Source: Firmicutes bacterium UBA5493 (lineage in GTDB: Bacteria; Bacillota; Limnochordia; Darwinibacteriales; Darwinibacteriaceae). From it: a stretch of DNA of 64,000 bases. Made by a program: the position numbers and the translations under genes. Where the stretch lies: positions 10,025 to 74,024 of the forward strand of contig DIPH01000002.1 of the NCBI GenBank assembly GCA_002424045.1, read 5' to 3'. Every line of letters starts with the position of its first letter. Position 1 is the first letter of the stretch. The notes beneath the pieces were generated by a model, which worked only from the letters and a program-made list of their open reading frames with translations, made no database searches and had not been told where the DNA came from. Below, piece by piece: positions 26,178 through 34,083 of the stretch.

Positions 26178-26570
26178 TCAGCTCTTGATGATCTTAATCT
26201 GTACTTTGCGCCTTCGCGGCCCGTCAAACTCACAAAAGTAGACTCCTTGCCAAGTGCCAAGCTGTAACGCACCGTCTTCTACAGGTATCATGCAAGAAGA
26301 ACCCATGAGAGAAGCTTTGATATGGGCGTGAGAATTGCCCTCATAGTGGTGGTAGTCTCCATCTACCGGAAACACCTGATTCAAACTATGAATGATATCC
26401 CTCACCACATCAGGATCTCCGTTCTCATTGATGGTCACAGCAGCCGTGGTATGGGGAACGTAGACTAGGGCAAACCCATCTTGCACCTGTTCTTCTTGGA
26501 GGGCCATTTGAATATCTTTCGTAATCTCAATGAACTGCTGTTCTCGCGTAGTCGTTACCTGTAGAATCAT
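26178..26570 (-). CDS. YjbQ/UPF0047 family protein
   Basis: 130 residues from ATG 26570, preceded by a G-rich site; the frame extends upstream but into the MFS gene. The family signature HTTAAVTINENGDPDV, the histidine-rich NSHAHIKASLMG and the C-terminal LGTWQGVYFCEFDGPR are clear. Members have weak thiamine-phosphate-synthase activity reported in vitro, but the physiological role is not settled. It sits 13 bases downstream of the MFS gene. Confidence 0.92.
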   Translation of the reverse strand: MILQVTTTREQQFIEITKDIQMALQEEQVQDGFALVYVPHTTAAVTINENGDPDVVRDIIHSLNQVFPVDGDYHHYEGNSHAHIKASLMGSSCMIPVEDGALQLGTWQGVYFCEFDGPRRRKVQIKIIKS

Positions 26571-26583
26571 GGTTGCCCCCCCA

Positions 26584-27888
26584 TCAAGCTGCCTCTTGCT
26601 CGGCATAAAGAAGCTTAATCTTGGCCGAGGACGCCATGCGCAGTCCAAAAGCGGCCGTAATCAACCCGCTAAACATGAACAAACTTGCCGCCGAAAGACT
26701 ATCCACTAATACTCCAGAGAGAGCCATAGAAAGCGGTACTAGCATTTGCCCTATGCTATCAAGGAGCCCATACACCCGCCCCCTATAACCATCTGGCACT
26801 GTCTCCTGGAGCATGACTTGAAATGGCACGTTCACCAAAGTATTCAGAACACCAATGAGCAACAAGGAACTAGAAAGTGCCACCAAGGTATTAACAAGAC
26901 CGGCATTTCCATACACGGAAGGAATGGCAAAAAAACCCACAAGTCCCACTACCAGCCCCTGCATGGTAATGCCTGACGTTAATAAAGACTCCTTACGAAA
27001 CTTTTTGGTCAAGTATCCCACCAATACAGTCCCGATTAAAAAACCCACTGGAAGCATAGCTTGAATGGTCCCATATTGCTGGGCTTCTAGCAATAAGACT
27101 TCTTTGCCGAAATAGGGGAACACGACATTCAGCAAGGGAGCTCCTAAGAAATTAAGGGCAGTAGCATAGAAAATCAGGGCCCTCAGGCCCGCATTATGCC
27201 AAATGTAGGTGAATCCTTCCTTGAAGCTGAGCAAAAACTGGCGGCTCGTGGAAGGTCCATGCGTGGATGTTTGCTCCCTTACCACCTGGGGGAAACGAAT
27301 AAAGGTCTCTGATAGAGCAGAGAACAAAAAGGCGATTCCGTTAATGAAAAAGACCCCGAAGTAACCAGTTGTCCCCAGTAAGAAGGCCCCCAACACCGGG
27401 CCAATAATCATTGTAGCTGCCCTAGACAGATTGTTCAGGGAGTTAGCCTTCACCAACTCCTCCTTCTTCACCAAACCTGGAATGGTTGCAGAGATCGCGG
27501 GACCAAATAAGACACCGCAGAGTGAGGAAAAAATCGTGGCAATGTATAGAATGGGCATGGTTAAGTGTCCTGACTTAAAAATGAAAGCCAGACTTAAGAT
27601 AATCAAACCCCGCAGTACGTCCATGGATACTACAATAGTCTTGCGGTCCCACAGATCAGCCAACACACCGGTGAAGGGTGCTAGAACGACCATTGGAATT
27701 GATGACGCGAACAGCATTGTCCCGAGTGCAGTTCCTGAACCCGTTAGATCAAGTACCAGCCAGGTGAGTGCCAGGTAATGAATGCCGTCGCCCACCTGAG
27801 ACACCAAACGTCCCCAGAAAAGGAGGCCAAAATCGCGATTGATAAAGAGGCGCTGACCAAGAGTCTGTTTGTCTTTTGCCATGTCCAT
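26584..27888 (-). CDS. MFS transporter (EntS/MFS_3-like)
   Basis: Up to 434 residues with twelve hydrophobic segments. NRDFGLLFWGRLVSQVGDGIHYLAL at the N-terminus and GVLADLWDRKT (the MFS A-motif) place it with the exporter-type MFS_3 group related to EntS and macrolide exporters. The second ATG (27882) is the likelier start because GAGGG sits 6-8 bases before it. The substrate is unknown. It heads a minus-strand run with yjbQ and the ABC exporter. Confidence 0.87.
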   Translation of the reverse strand: MDMAKDKQTLGQRLFINRDFGLLFWGRLVSQVGDGIHYLALTWLVLDLTGSGTALGTMLFASSIPMVVLAPFTGVLADLWDRKTIVVSMDVLRGLIILSLAFIFKSGHLTMPILYIATIFSSLCGVLFGPAISATIPGLVKKEELVKANSLNNLSRAATMIIGPVLGAFLLGTTGYFGVFFINGIAFLFSALSETFIRFPQVVREQTSTHGPSTSRQFLLSFKEGFTYIWHNAGLRALIFYATALNFLGAPLLNVVFPYFGKEVLLLEAQQYGTIQAMLPVGFLIGTVLVGYLTKKFRKESLLTSGITMQGLVVGLVGFFAIPSVYGNAGLVNTLVALSSSLLLIGVLNTLVNVPFQVMLQETVPDGYRGRVYGLLDSIGQMLVPLSMALSGVLVDSLSAASLFMFSGLITAAFGLRMASSAKIKLLYAEQEAA

Positions 27889-27980
27889 CCCTCATCTCCC
27901 TTTGATGGGTCCATTCTATCAACTTCCTGATTTCACATAAACTGCCTTAGGATGGGTAGTATCTCCGTCTAGAGTCTGAT

Positions 27981-29084
27981 TTAATAGAGGAACCTCCCAA
28001 AAATGCGGTCCTTCCAAGTGCTATTTTCCTTCTGGTACAACTCCAGTTGATCATAGAGGAAAGGCACAAAGTCTGTGAATACTGGATATAGGTCGCGGTT
28101 AGCCTGGTAATACTCCAACTGCTGTACCACATAGCTGGTCAGATAAAATCCCCGCTTCTCATGGCCTTCCAAGATCACAGTCTCAATCTCTGGTTGAAAG
28201 AAATCCCGGGCAGCTATAACCTCCACGCCGCGCAAAACCTGTTCGTTGAGGAAGGTGGCTACCGATGAATAGGCCTGCTCCTTCATGCTCTTACGCACTG
28301 GCCAGAGCAAGGGACGTAAGCCTCGAGCCCTATCGGGATATGCTTCTAGGCTCGGATTCACAAAGGCATGGCCCAACTCGTGGATCGTCAGGTTTTCCAA
28401 ACTTACTCCTGAGGGAAACTCAGGAAGTTCTTCACTACTACCATTTTCGCGAATGATCTGAAAAGCGATACTATTGCCATCCGCATCTGTCACACTGGCA
28501 CCATAACCACCACCAGGAAACATGCTCGGCGTCATGATTAGATGAAACTCTGTGGGCGTCCAGCCAAAAAAATCGCGTAGCCAACTCTCTACAAGGTCCC
28601 CGCGAAAGCCATCACGAGAAGGGGCAAGACTTGCCCCCAAATAGGGTTCCCACTGGGTATAAAAGGTCAAGAATTTTGCTTCTGCAGCCAGGTCAGCCAA
28701 GGCTAGCCGAAATGACTCTAGAATGTCACGTCCCCCAGCCCGCCCCACAAGGTAGTCACTGTACTCATAGGCTAATTCTAAATCAGGTAATGGTCCGAGA
28801 TGACATATGAAGGCGGGTGGTGCATCATAGGCAAAGTTCTTCTTGGTCAATTCTTGAGCCAATGTGACGGCACGATGGTCTTTGTGGGCAGCGAAGAACT
28901 CTTGCAGAGCACGGTAGTATTCGTTGCCAGAACCCCTCGGACCACGATCGTCAATCCAGCTAGTTTGGGACAAAACACCAGCTAAAAGTTCCATTTCGGG
29001 AGACACCCTGAGCGGTGTTGCTGTCACCACACATGTACCTAGGTAGACTATGAGGAACACTAATAAGGTTAGTTTGCGTACCAT
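27981..29084 (-). CDS. secreted DUF4932-like metalloprotease-type protein
   Basis: 367 residues with a signal peptide (about residues 4-22, ending near VTATP) and a GGAGGG ribosome site. It contains HELGHAF at residues 235-241, a zinc-binding HExxH motif, within a mainly helical domain. The layout resembles DUF4932 proteins, which are assumed rather than shown to be proteases. It is probably exported; no lipobox is seen. It is transcribed alone, divergent from the riboswitch unit. Confidence 0.75.
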   Translation of the reverse strand: MVRKLTLLVFLIVYLGTCVVTATPLRVSPEMELLAGVLSQTSWIDDRGPRGSGNEYYRALQEFFAAHKDHRAVTLAQELTKKNFAYDAPPAFICHLGPLPDLELAYEYSDYLVGRAGGRDILESFRLALADLAAEAKFLTFYTQWEPYLGASLAPSRDGFRGDLVESWLRDFFGWTPTEFHLIMTPSMFPGGGYGASVTDADGNSIAFQIIRENGSSEELPEFPSGVSLENLTIHELGHAFVNPSLEAYPDRARGLRPLLWPVRKSMKEQAYSSVATFLNEQVLRGVEVIAARDFFQPEIETVILEGHEKRGFYLTSYVVQQLEYYQANRDLYPVFTDFVPFLYDQLELYQKENSTWKDRIFGRFLY

Positions 29085-29272
29085 TTTGAACCCTCCACGA
29101 ATTTCGTAAAAATTTCTCTGGAAATCGTAAATCTACTCCCCTTGAAAAACAGGCCTTTCGCCACTTTCGGTCTTTTCCGTAGCGGAATCTCCCCATCCCA
29201 AACCCCAAATCACCACCAAAATCTCCAGATTTGGGCGATTACTTTACGAAATGGGAATGACTATTAACAGTG

Positions 29273-29301
29273 TTGACAATTATTAGCCCCGATGTTATAA
29301 T
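29273..29301 (+). promoter_or_regulatory. consensus sigma-A promoter of the c-di-AMP riboswitch transcript
   Basis: TTGACA and TATAAT are both perfect and separated by exactly 17 bases. The predicted transcript start is just before the riboswitch. Confidence 0.88.
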
Positions 29302-29309
29302 TTAGATGA

Positions 29310-29432
29310 AATCTCCGAAGACCGCATAGGGAGTGGGGGAACCAGTCTTTTGGGGTGAATTTTGCCGAGGCAACAGCCGAGGCAAGAAGGGCGACTTGGG
29401 CGTCCGAACCCGTCAGCTAACCTCACAGGAGT
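29310..29432 (+). promoter_or_regulatory. cyclic-di-AMP riboswitch (ydaO-yuaA class)
   Basis: The conserved core segments of the class are present in order: GGGGGAACC (29335-29343), TGGGGTGAAT (29351-29360), and CCGAACCCGTCAGCTAACCT (29404-29423), with a GC-rich variable arm between the second and third. In this class, bound c-di-AMP switches gene expression off. A terminator follows immediately, so control is by transcription termination. Confidence 0.94.
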
Positions 29433-29437
29433 ACACC

Positions 29438-29485
29438 AAGCGTGTCGTTTTGGCTAGAGCCAAAACGCCTTACGCTTTTTGTTTT
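29438..29485 (+). terminator. expression-platform terminator of the c-di-AMP riboswitch
   Basis: Two stacked stems, AAGCGT / ACGCTT outside and CGTTTTGGC / GCCAAAACG inside, with a TAGA loop, are followed by TTTTTGTTTT. It lies between the aptamer and the start of the 54-codon gene. Confidence 0.9.
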
Positions 29486-29517
29486 CCCCAAATTCGTTTT
29501 TCGAGAGGAGATTCATC

Positions 29518-29682
29518 ATGAAAAAGAATCTAAACTATCGTCCGCATGTCTTAACTGTAACTCGGGGTACCGATAAGGAACGCATCCAGAAATTTCTCAA
29601 TCTAGAGAAACACCCTCGCCAAAAACCATCGTATCTGTCTGAGTCTGTCATTCCACACTTACCTTTACACTTAGTCCTCTAA
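29518..29682 (+). CDS. 54-residue protein of unknown function under c-di-AMP riboswitch control
   Basis: ATG 29518 follows GAGAGGAGATT at good spacing, directly after the riboswitch terminator. The protein is basic, without cysteine, signal peptide or membrane segment. It reads VLTVTRGTDKERIQKFLNLEKHPRQKPSYLSE in the middle (given here in description only: a charged helix-like segment followed by a Lys/Arg/Pro-rich turn) and ends in a hydrophobic PHLPLHLVL tail. I do not recognise the family. A strong terminator follows 17 bases later, so this is the only gene in the transcript. It might be a genuine small effector or what is left of a longer c-di-AMP-controlled gene. Confidence 0.75.
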   Translation: MKKNLNYRPHVLTVTRGTDKERIQKFLNLEKHPRQKPSYLSESVIPHLPLHLVL

Positions 29683-29698
29683 GACAGAGACTGTCTTG

Positions 29699-29728
29699 TC
29701 CCAGGGTCCTGGCCCTGGGATTTTTTTC
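29699..29728 (+). terminator. strong terminator after the 54-codon gene
   Basis: TCCCAGGG / CCCTGGGA stem followed by seven T. A second small hairpin (AAGACA / TGTCTT) lies just upstream. Confidence 0.92.
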
Positions 29729-29784
29729 TTCCCTTAGAAATTAGTGAAACTCCAAGTTTGGAAAAGCTCTGCAATATTGCATCA

Positions 29785-32196
29785 CTAGCCAACAGTCCAG
29801 TACCTCAACGCTCGAAGACGCTCACCATTAGCCCAGGCCAAGAGTCCCTCAACCAGATTTTTTGGAATTGTGCCTCCGCTCATGGCCACAATAGATCGAA
29901 GTGGCATCTCCAACGTGCTACTCCAGCTCATGATCCAGAGAGGATCTCTCTCATCGGTGGCACCCGTCATCTTCCACAGATACTTCTTGGCAAAAACAAG
30001 CACCAAACGCCCAAGGGCAGTGGCCCTGAGGTCTTGTAGCGTTGAATTGTTGTGGAAACGCCTGGATCCTCCGTAGGGCACGGGAAATTTTTTTCCGTAG
30101 AGGGCCTGGAATTCCTCTCTGGAAATCTCCAAACCTGGATTCCCTAAACGATAATACGCTGGTGCGCTGCTGCGGTAATCAGGCACCTGAACCTCTGGAC
30201 GCGTTGATTCAATCTGTACCGTCGCTGCCAGGCGAAGATCGCGGGACGAGGCCCCTACTAAAATCTCGTACTCTCCTGCTTCCACATGCCAATCTCTAAT
30301 ATCCACATTGAAATACGTAAAGGAACGGGGGTTAAGTGTAAACTCGATGGCTTTTGCCTCACCAGGCTTTAGATAGATTTTCTGAAAACCTTTCAGTTCC
30401 CTAGGTGCCCTAAATAGGCGTGAGGTTTCCTTGCCCACATACAACTGAACAATCTCCGCCCCCGCCACAGATCCTATGTTTTTTATAGTACAACGCACAC
30501 TGATAGAGTCTGTATCCACAAAACTCGGCGAAGACACGTCTAAATCCCCATAGCTGAACTGGGTGTAGCTCAAGCCGTAACCAAAGGGAAAGAGGACGTC
30601 CTTTTCTGCCGCATCATAGTAGCGGTAACCCACAAAAACACTTTCCCTATATTCTGTTTGGTTTCGATCGTAGGCAAAGTACTCTGTGGCTAGACAGTCT
30701 TTAAGCTCTAGCGGATAGCTCTCAGCCAACTTCCCCGATGGATTCGCCCTACCATAAAGAAGATCCAAAACGGCACCGGCACCTCCCTGGCCTCCTAAAT
30801 AGGTGTGCAAGACACCCCTGACTTCATGGAGCCAAGGCATAGTCACTGGCGCTCCGGCGGACAAAACTACCACCACGTTCGGGTTCACCTCAGCAATGCG
30901 CTGAATCAACGCGTTGTGACTTGGAGGAAGCTCCAAGTGTGTACGATCATAACCCTCTGATTCAAATCTGGCTGTCAAACCGGCAAAAACCAAAGCCACA
31001 TCGACCTCTGCCGCGACTTGACAGGCTTCTGCGATAAAGTCTTCGTTGATTTCATCATGTTTCAGTTCATAGCCCTTGGCATACTTGTACTCCGCTTCTT
31101 CTAACTCTAGAAGCTGCAGGATGGTGTCAACCTTGGTGGGGTTAATCAATGAGCTACCTGTCCCTTGGTAGCGGGGATGTTCAGCAAATTGTCCGACTAT
31201 GGCTATGGTCTCCTTCGTAGACAGGGGCAAAATCTCCTGGTCGTTCTTGAGCAGGACAGCTGATTCGGTAGCGATCGTTCGAGCCAAGGCATGATTTGCC
31301 TCCAAATCGCACTGGTACTCGGGCTTTTCTGCCTGACCCTTTGAAACTAGATCCAAGACCCGCTTCACAGATTTGTTTAGCACAAGCTCAGTTATCCGTC
31401 CAGAGGCCAGACCCTCCTTAATTTGCTCTGCACTGACTCCATACGAAGCCGGCATCTCCAAATCCAAACCTGCTTTAATGCTCAACACAGGATCATTTAC
31501 GGCACCCCAGTCAGAAATCGTTGCGCCTGCAAAGCCCCATTCGGTGCGGAGAATGGAATGCAGCAACTCGTGGTTTTCACAGCAATACGCACCATTCAGC
31601 CTGTTATAGGCTGGCATTACAGTCCATGGCTTACCCTTGGTGACAGCCTTTTCGAAACCTGCCAAGTAAATCTCCCGAAATGCCCTGTCATCAACAAGGG
31701 AGTCATTGAGCATGCGCCAACGTTCTTGATTGTTGGCAGCAAAGTGCTTGACACATGCTCCGATCCCCATCGATTGGATCCCTTCAATCCAAGCTGTAGC
31801 CAATTCGCCGGTAAGGTAGGGATCTTCTGAGAAATACTCAAAGTTTCGCCCACAGAGGGGAGTACGCTTGATATTGATCCCAGGTCCTAAGACCACAGAG
31901 ACACCTTCTTGTATGGCCTCTCTTCCAATGGCCTCTCCCATGGCAAAGAGAAGACTCGGATCCCAGGAGTTCGCACTAGTGGTGGCTGGAGGGAAACATG
32001 TTGCTGGGACACTCACACCAATTCCCAGATGATCGCCTTCTGCTACCTGTTTGCGCAAACCATGGGGTCCATCGGATACCATAATTGCAGGAATGCCTAG
32101 ACGGGGTATTGCCACCGTATGCCATTGATCGGCCCCAGAGACCAAAGCCACCTTTTCTTCTCTTGTTAAGGCCCCAATCAGTCTGTTGATATCCAT
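29785..32196 (-). CDS. GH3 beta-glucosidase-type glycoside hydrolase
   Basis: 803 residues from ATG 32196, with GAGGGAGG 7 bases upstream; an ATG at 32229 lies too far from that site. The N-terminal (beta/alpha)8 domain has DGPHGLRKQ, KHFAANNQE and GATISDWGA, in which Asp229 is the expected nucleophile. The alpha/beta sandwich domain and a fibronectin-III-like C-terminal domain (SVAGAEIVQLYV, ELKGFQKIYLKPGE) follow. A further stretch of roughly 120 residues follows that domain. There is no signal peptide, so it cleaves imported beta-glucosides or xylosides inside the cell. It stands next to the acetyltransferase pseudogene (14-base gap). Confidence 0.92.
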   Translation of the reverse strand: MDINRLIGALTREEKVALVSGADQWHTVAIPRLGIPAIMVSDGPHGLRKQVAEGDHLGIGVSVPATCFPPATTSANSWDPSLLFAMGEAIGREAIQEGVSVVLGPGINIKRTPLCGRNFEYFSEDPYLTGELATAWIEGIQSMGIGACVKHFAANNQERWRMLNDSLVDDRAFREIYLAGFEKAVTKGKPWTVMPAYNRLNGAYCCENHELLHSILRTEWGFAGATISDWGAVNDPVLSIKAGLDLEMPASYGVSAEQIKEGLASGRITELVLNKSVKRVLDLVSKGQAEKPEYQCDLEANHALARTIATESAVLLKNDQEILPLSTKETIAIVGQFAEHPRYQGTGSSLINPTKVDTILQLLELEEAEYKYAKGYELKHDEINEDFIAEACQVAAEVDVALVFAGLTARFESEGYDRTHLELPPSHNALIQRIAEVNPNVVVVLSAGAPVTMPWLHEVRGVLHTYLGGQGGAGAVLDLLYGRANPSGKLAESYPLELKDCLATEYFAYDRNQTEYRESVFVGYRYYDAAEKDVLFPFGYGLSYTQFSYGDLDVSSPSFVDTDSISVRCTIKNIGSVAGAEIVQLYVGKETSRLFRAPRELKGFQKIYLKPGEAKAIEFTLNPRSFTYFNVDIRDWHVEAGEYEILVGASSRDLRLAATVQIESTRPEVQVPDYRSSAPAYYRLGNPGLEISREEFQALYGKKFPVPYGGSRRFHNNSTLQDLRATALGRLVLVFAKKYLWKMTGATDERDPLWIMSWSSTLEMPLRSIVAMSGGTIPKNLVEGLLAWANGERLRALRYWTVG

Positions 32197-32210
32197 TGCA
32201 ACCTCCCTCT

Positions 32211-32743
32211 TTACTGGAGTGCTTCCCACTCTTCCTTGAGGAGCCCATAGCAGATTTCATCGTAAAATTCGCCGCCCCGATAGCGTTTCTTCCTGCGTAC
32301 CCCTTCTTGCACAAAACCCACCTTCTCATAAACGCGGCGCCCCTTAGCGTTAAACGACCAACAGACCAGTTCAACTCGGTTTAGCCGAAGCTGCTCAAAG
32401 GCAAAATCACAAATGAGCTTCAAAGCTTCGGTCCCATAGCCTTTGCCGTGATTTTCTTCCTTACCTATGACGATCCCCAGCTCACCCCAGCCGTTTTTCT
32501 CATCTAGCTTTACGAAGCCGATTTGGCCAATGTACTCCTCCGTATCGATATGGGCAATAACAAAACCCTTCCAATCTGACGATGTAGCGAGCTCCAAAAA
32601 TTCCCTTGTGTTCTTTTCGGAATGGGGATAGAGAAAAATGTCGGACAGTGTATCCACAATCCGGGGGTTATTGACCCAAGAGCGCATATATCGCTTTCAC
32701 GGTACTCTCGCAACATGACTTTGTCTCCATATAAGTGTGCCAC
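32211..32743 (-). pseudogene. GNAT acetyltransferase (RimJ/RimL type) with a frameshift
   Basis: The N-terminal MAHLYGDKVMLREYRESD starts at ATG 32743. The rest of the domain (MRSWVNNPRIV, through GKGYGTEALKLICDFAF and RRVYEKVGFVQEG) is in another frame beginning near 32687. Joining the two frames gives a normal-length, roughly 176-residue GNAT protein, so a one-base loss (or two-base gain) near 32686-32690 has broken the gene, or the assembly has an error there. The 158-residue part alone could still be translated from the internal ATG 32687, though no good ribosome site precedes it. Acceptor unknown. Confidence 0.75.
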
Positions 32744-32814
32744 AGCACTACCCCCCGTAAGTGATCGTTTTACGGTGTAACATTCGTGAATTCAGGCGAA
32801 TCCCCTGCAAACAA

Positions 32815-32845
32815 ACAAGGCCCCAAATCGGGGCCTTGTTGTTTA
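32815..32845. terminator. terminator-like hairpin in intergenic space
   Basis: An 11-bp stem AACAAGGCCCC / GGGGCCTTGTT with a short AAATC loop, T-rich on both sides. No intact gene reads into it from either side; it may mark the end of a decayed minus-strand unit. Confidence 0.6.
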
Positions 32846-34083
32846 GATCTCCCGCACTTGACTCGCCTAAAAATCCCTTATTGCCTCAGATTCATCTCCG
32901 TCAAGGCTAGGAACGGGCACGTCCACCATATCACCTACTTCAGAGGCGTTGCGCCACCAGCTCCAACCCTCACCATATCCGAATTCGAGGTCTTCGTGTC
33001 AGCTTTTTCCTAAGCGCTGTCTAGCTGACGGGCGGTAAATCATGGACTTTTCTTGGGCATCCCGTGCTAGAATCGCAACTGTCCTCCCTGAAGTTGCTCT
33101 AGATATAACCTTCGCTAAATGTCGCTAAATTTCACGATTTTTCTTTTAATAACGGGAAATTCCCCCAATAATGGGGATTGCCATCAATAGAGGTCAATGG
33201 AGGGAAGTGTGATGGTTGACAATCTTCTTTTACCCATGTATAATGGCAGAAAATAACAGTATGCTTGTACTATAGCCCTGGGATGTTACCCAAACTGAAG
33301 CCCAACCAGGCCGATCGATAGACTGCAAACGAGCGCTAGAGCGTTGATGAACACGATTCAGGCTATGTGGCACAGATTCGTTGACAATTGTGCCTCCCAC
33401 CGAACGCGAACAGATGCCTGATGTGCCCGCTCCCGAATGGCTGATTCGCGAGCTTGCCATGAGAATCGCAAAAGAAATCGGACTTGGCAGACGCTTAGTA
33501 CGTTATATGGCCGAAGAAATTGCAACCGTACGCTCTACTCTACACCCTACAACACCCTACGCAATATTTGTTGTCCGCAAATGGAAGCCTTAAGCCCTAG
33601 CGCAACCGTGGCTGGCTCGTATCGATATGCTCCAAAAACGCATCAAACGAGTGTGCTTTATGGCCTACCGTCAGAACGGCCTCCTTTCACAATAGAGACT
33701 CCAATGGATATTCCAGAAAGCGTACAACCTCACCATACTAACCCTCCGAGCAATCCTAGACGATAGGCGTGGCATGACCCACAAAGACACAATGATTGTC
33801 TCTTGAGGGAGAGCCAGAAATGATTTATCATGCGGCCAGATCTGTCACTACATAGGAACCCTTGAAGAAGTGTTAATCCTCTCTATATTCCTTACTTGAA
33901 TCGCATAGGACGAAACCACTCAACCAAGTGCACAATCCAATCCAGGGATATCTCCATCTAATTGAAGGGTTTTGCGAAGACCGGTCGGAGATACGGCAAT
34001 ATCTCCAGCTCAAGGGGGGTGAATTTTCTACCATTGTATCTTGATTACCACTGTGTAATTCAACTCATGGAAGGGGTGTTTTT
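32846..34083. other. 1.2-kb region without an intact gene (decayed sequence)
   Basis: Reading frames in all six frames are short and lack ribosome sites. A stretch at 33381-33593 on the plus strand (about 70 codons, TTG start) has a protein-like composition (PDVPAPEWLIRELAMRIAKEIG) but no family I recognise. Downstream in other frames, fragments such as FQKAYNLTILTLRAILDDR follow across stops, which suggests a decayed gene. A consensus promoter at 33216-33244 lies upstream of these fragments. A small hairpin (GGAGATA / TATCTCC, 33987-34006) precedes the lipoprotein gene. No insertion-sequence ends were identified. Confidence 0.5.
33216..33244 (+). promoter_or_regulatory. consensus sigma-A promoter without an obvious gene
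   Basis: TTGACA - 17 bases - TATAAT, both hexamers perfect. No intact gene follows for more than 800 bases. Confidence 0.7.

Noticed and set aside
32786..33013. 75-codon plus-strand frame as a gene.
   Set aside because: It starts before a terminator-like hairpin that lies inside it, lacks a ribosome site and has no recognisable protein features.
33437..33766. 109-codon plus-strand frame as a gene.
   Set aside because: Low-complexity composition, no ribosome site, and it overlaps a more protein-like frame at 33381-33593; treated as decayed sequence.
33975..34065. Possible second c-di-AMP riboswitch upstream of the lipoprotein gene (GCGAAGACCGG, GGGGGGTGAATTTT).
   Set aside because: Only one core segment resembles the class; the CCGAACCCGTCAGCTAACCT block and the GGGGAACC arm are missing. 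A small 7-bp hairpin is all that is supported.
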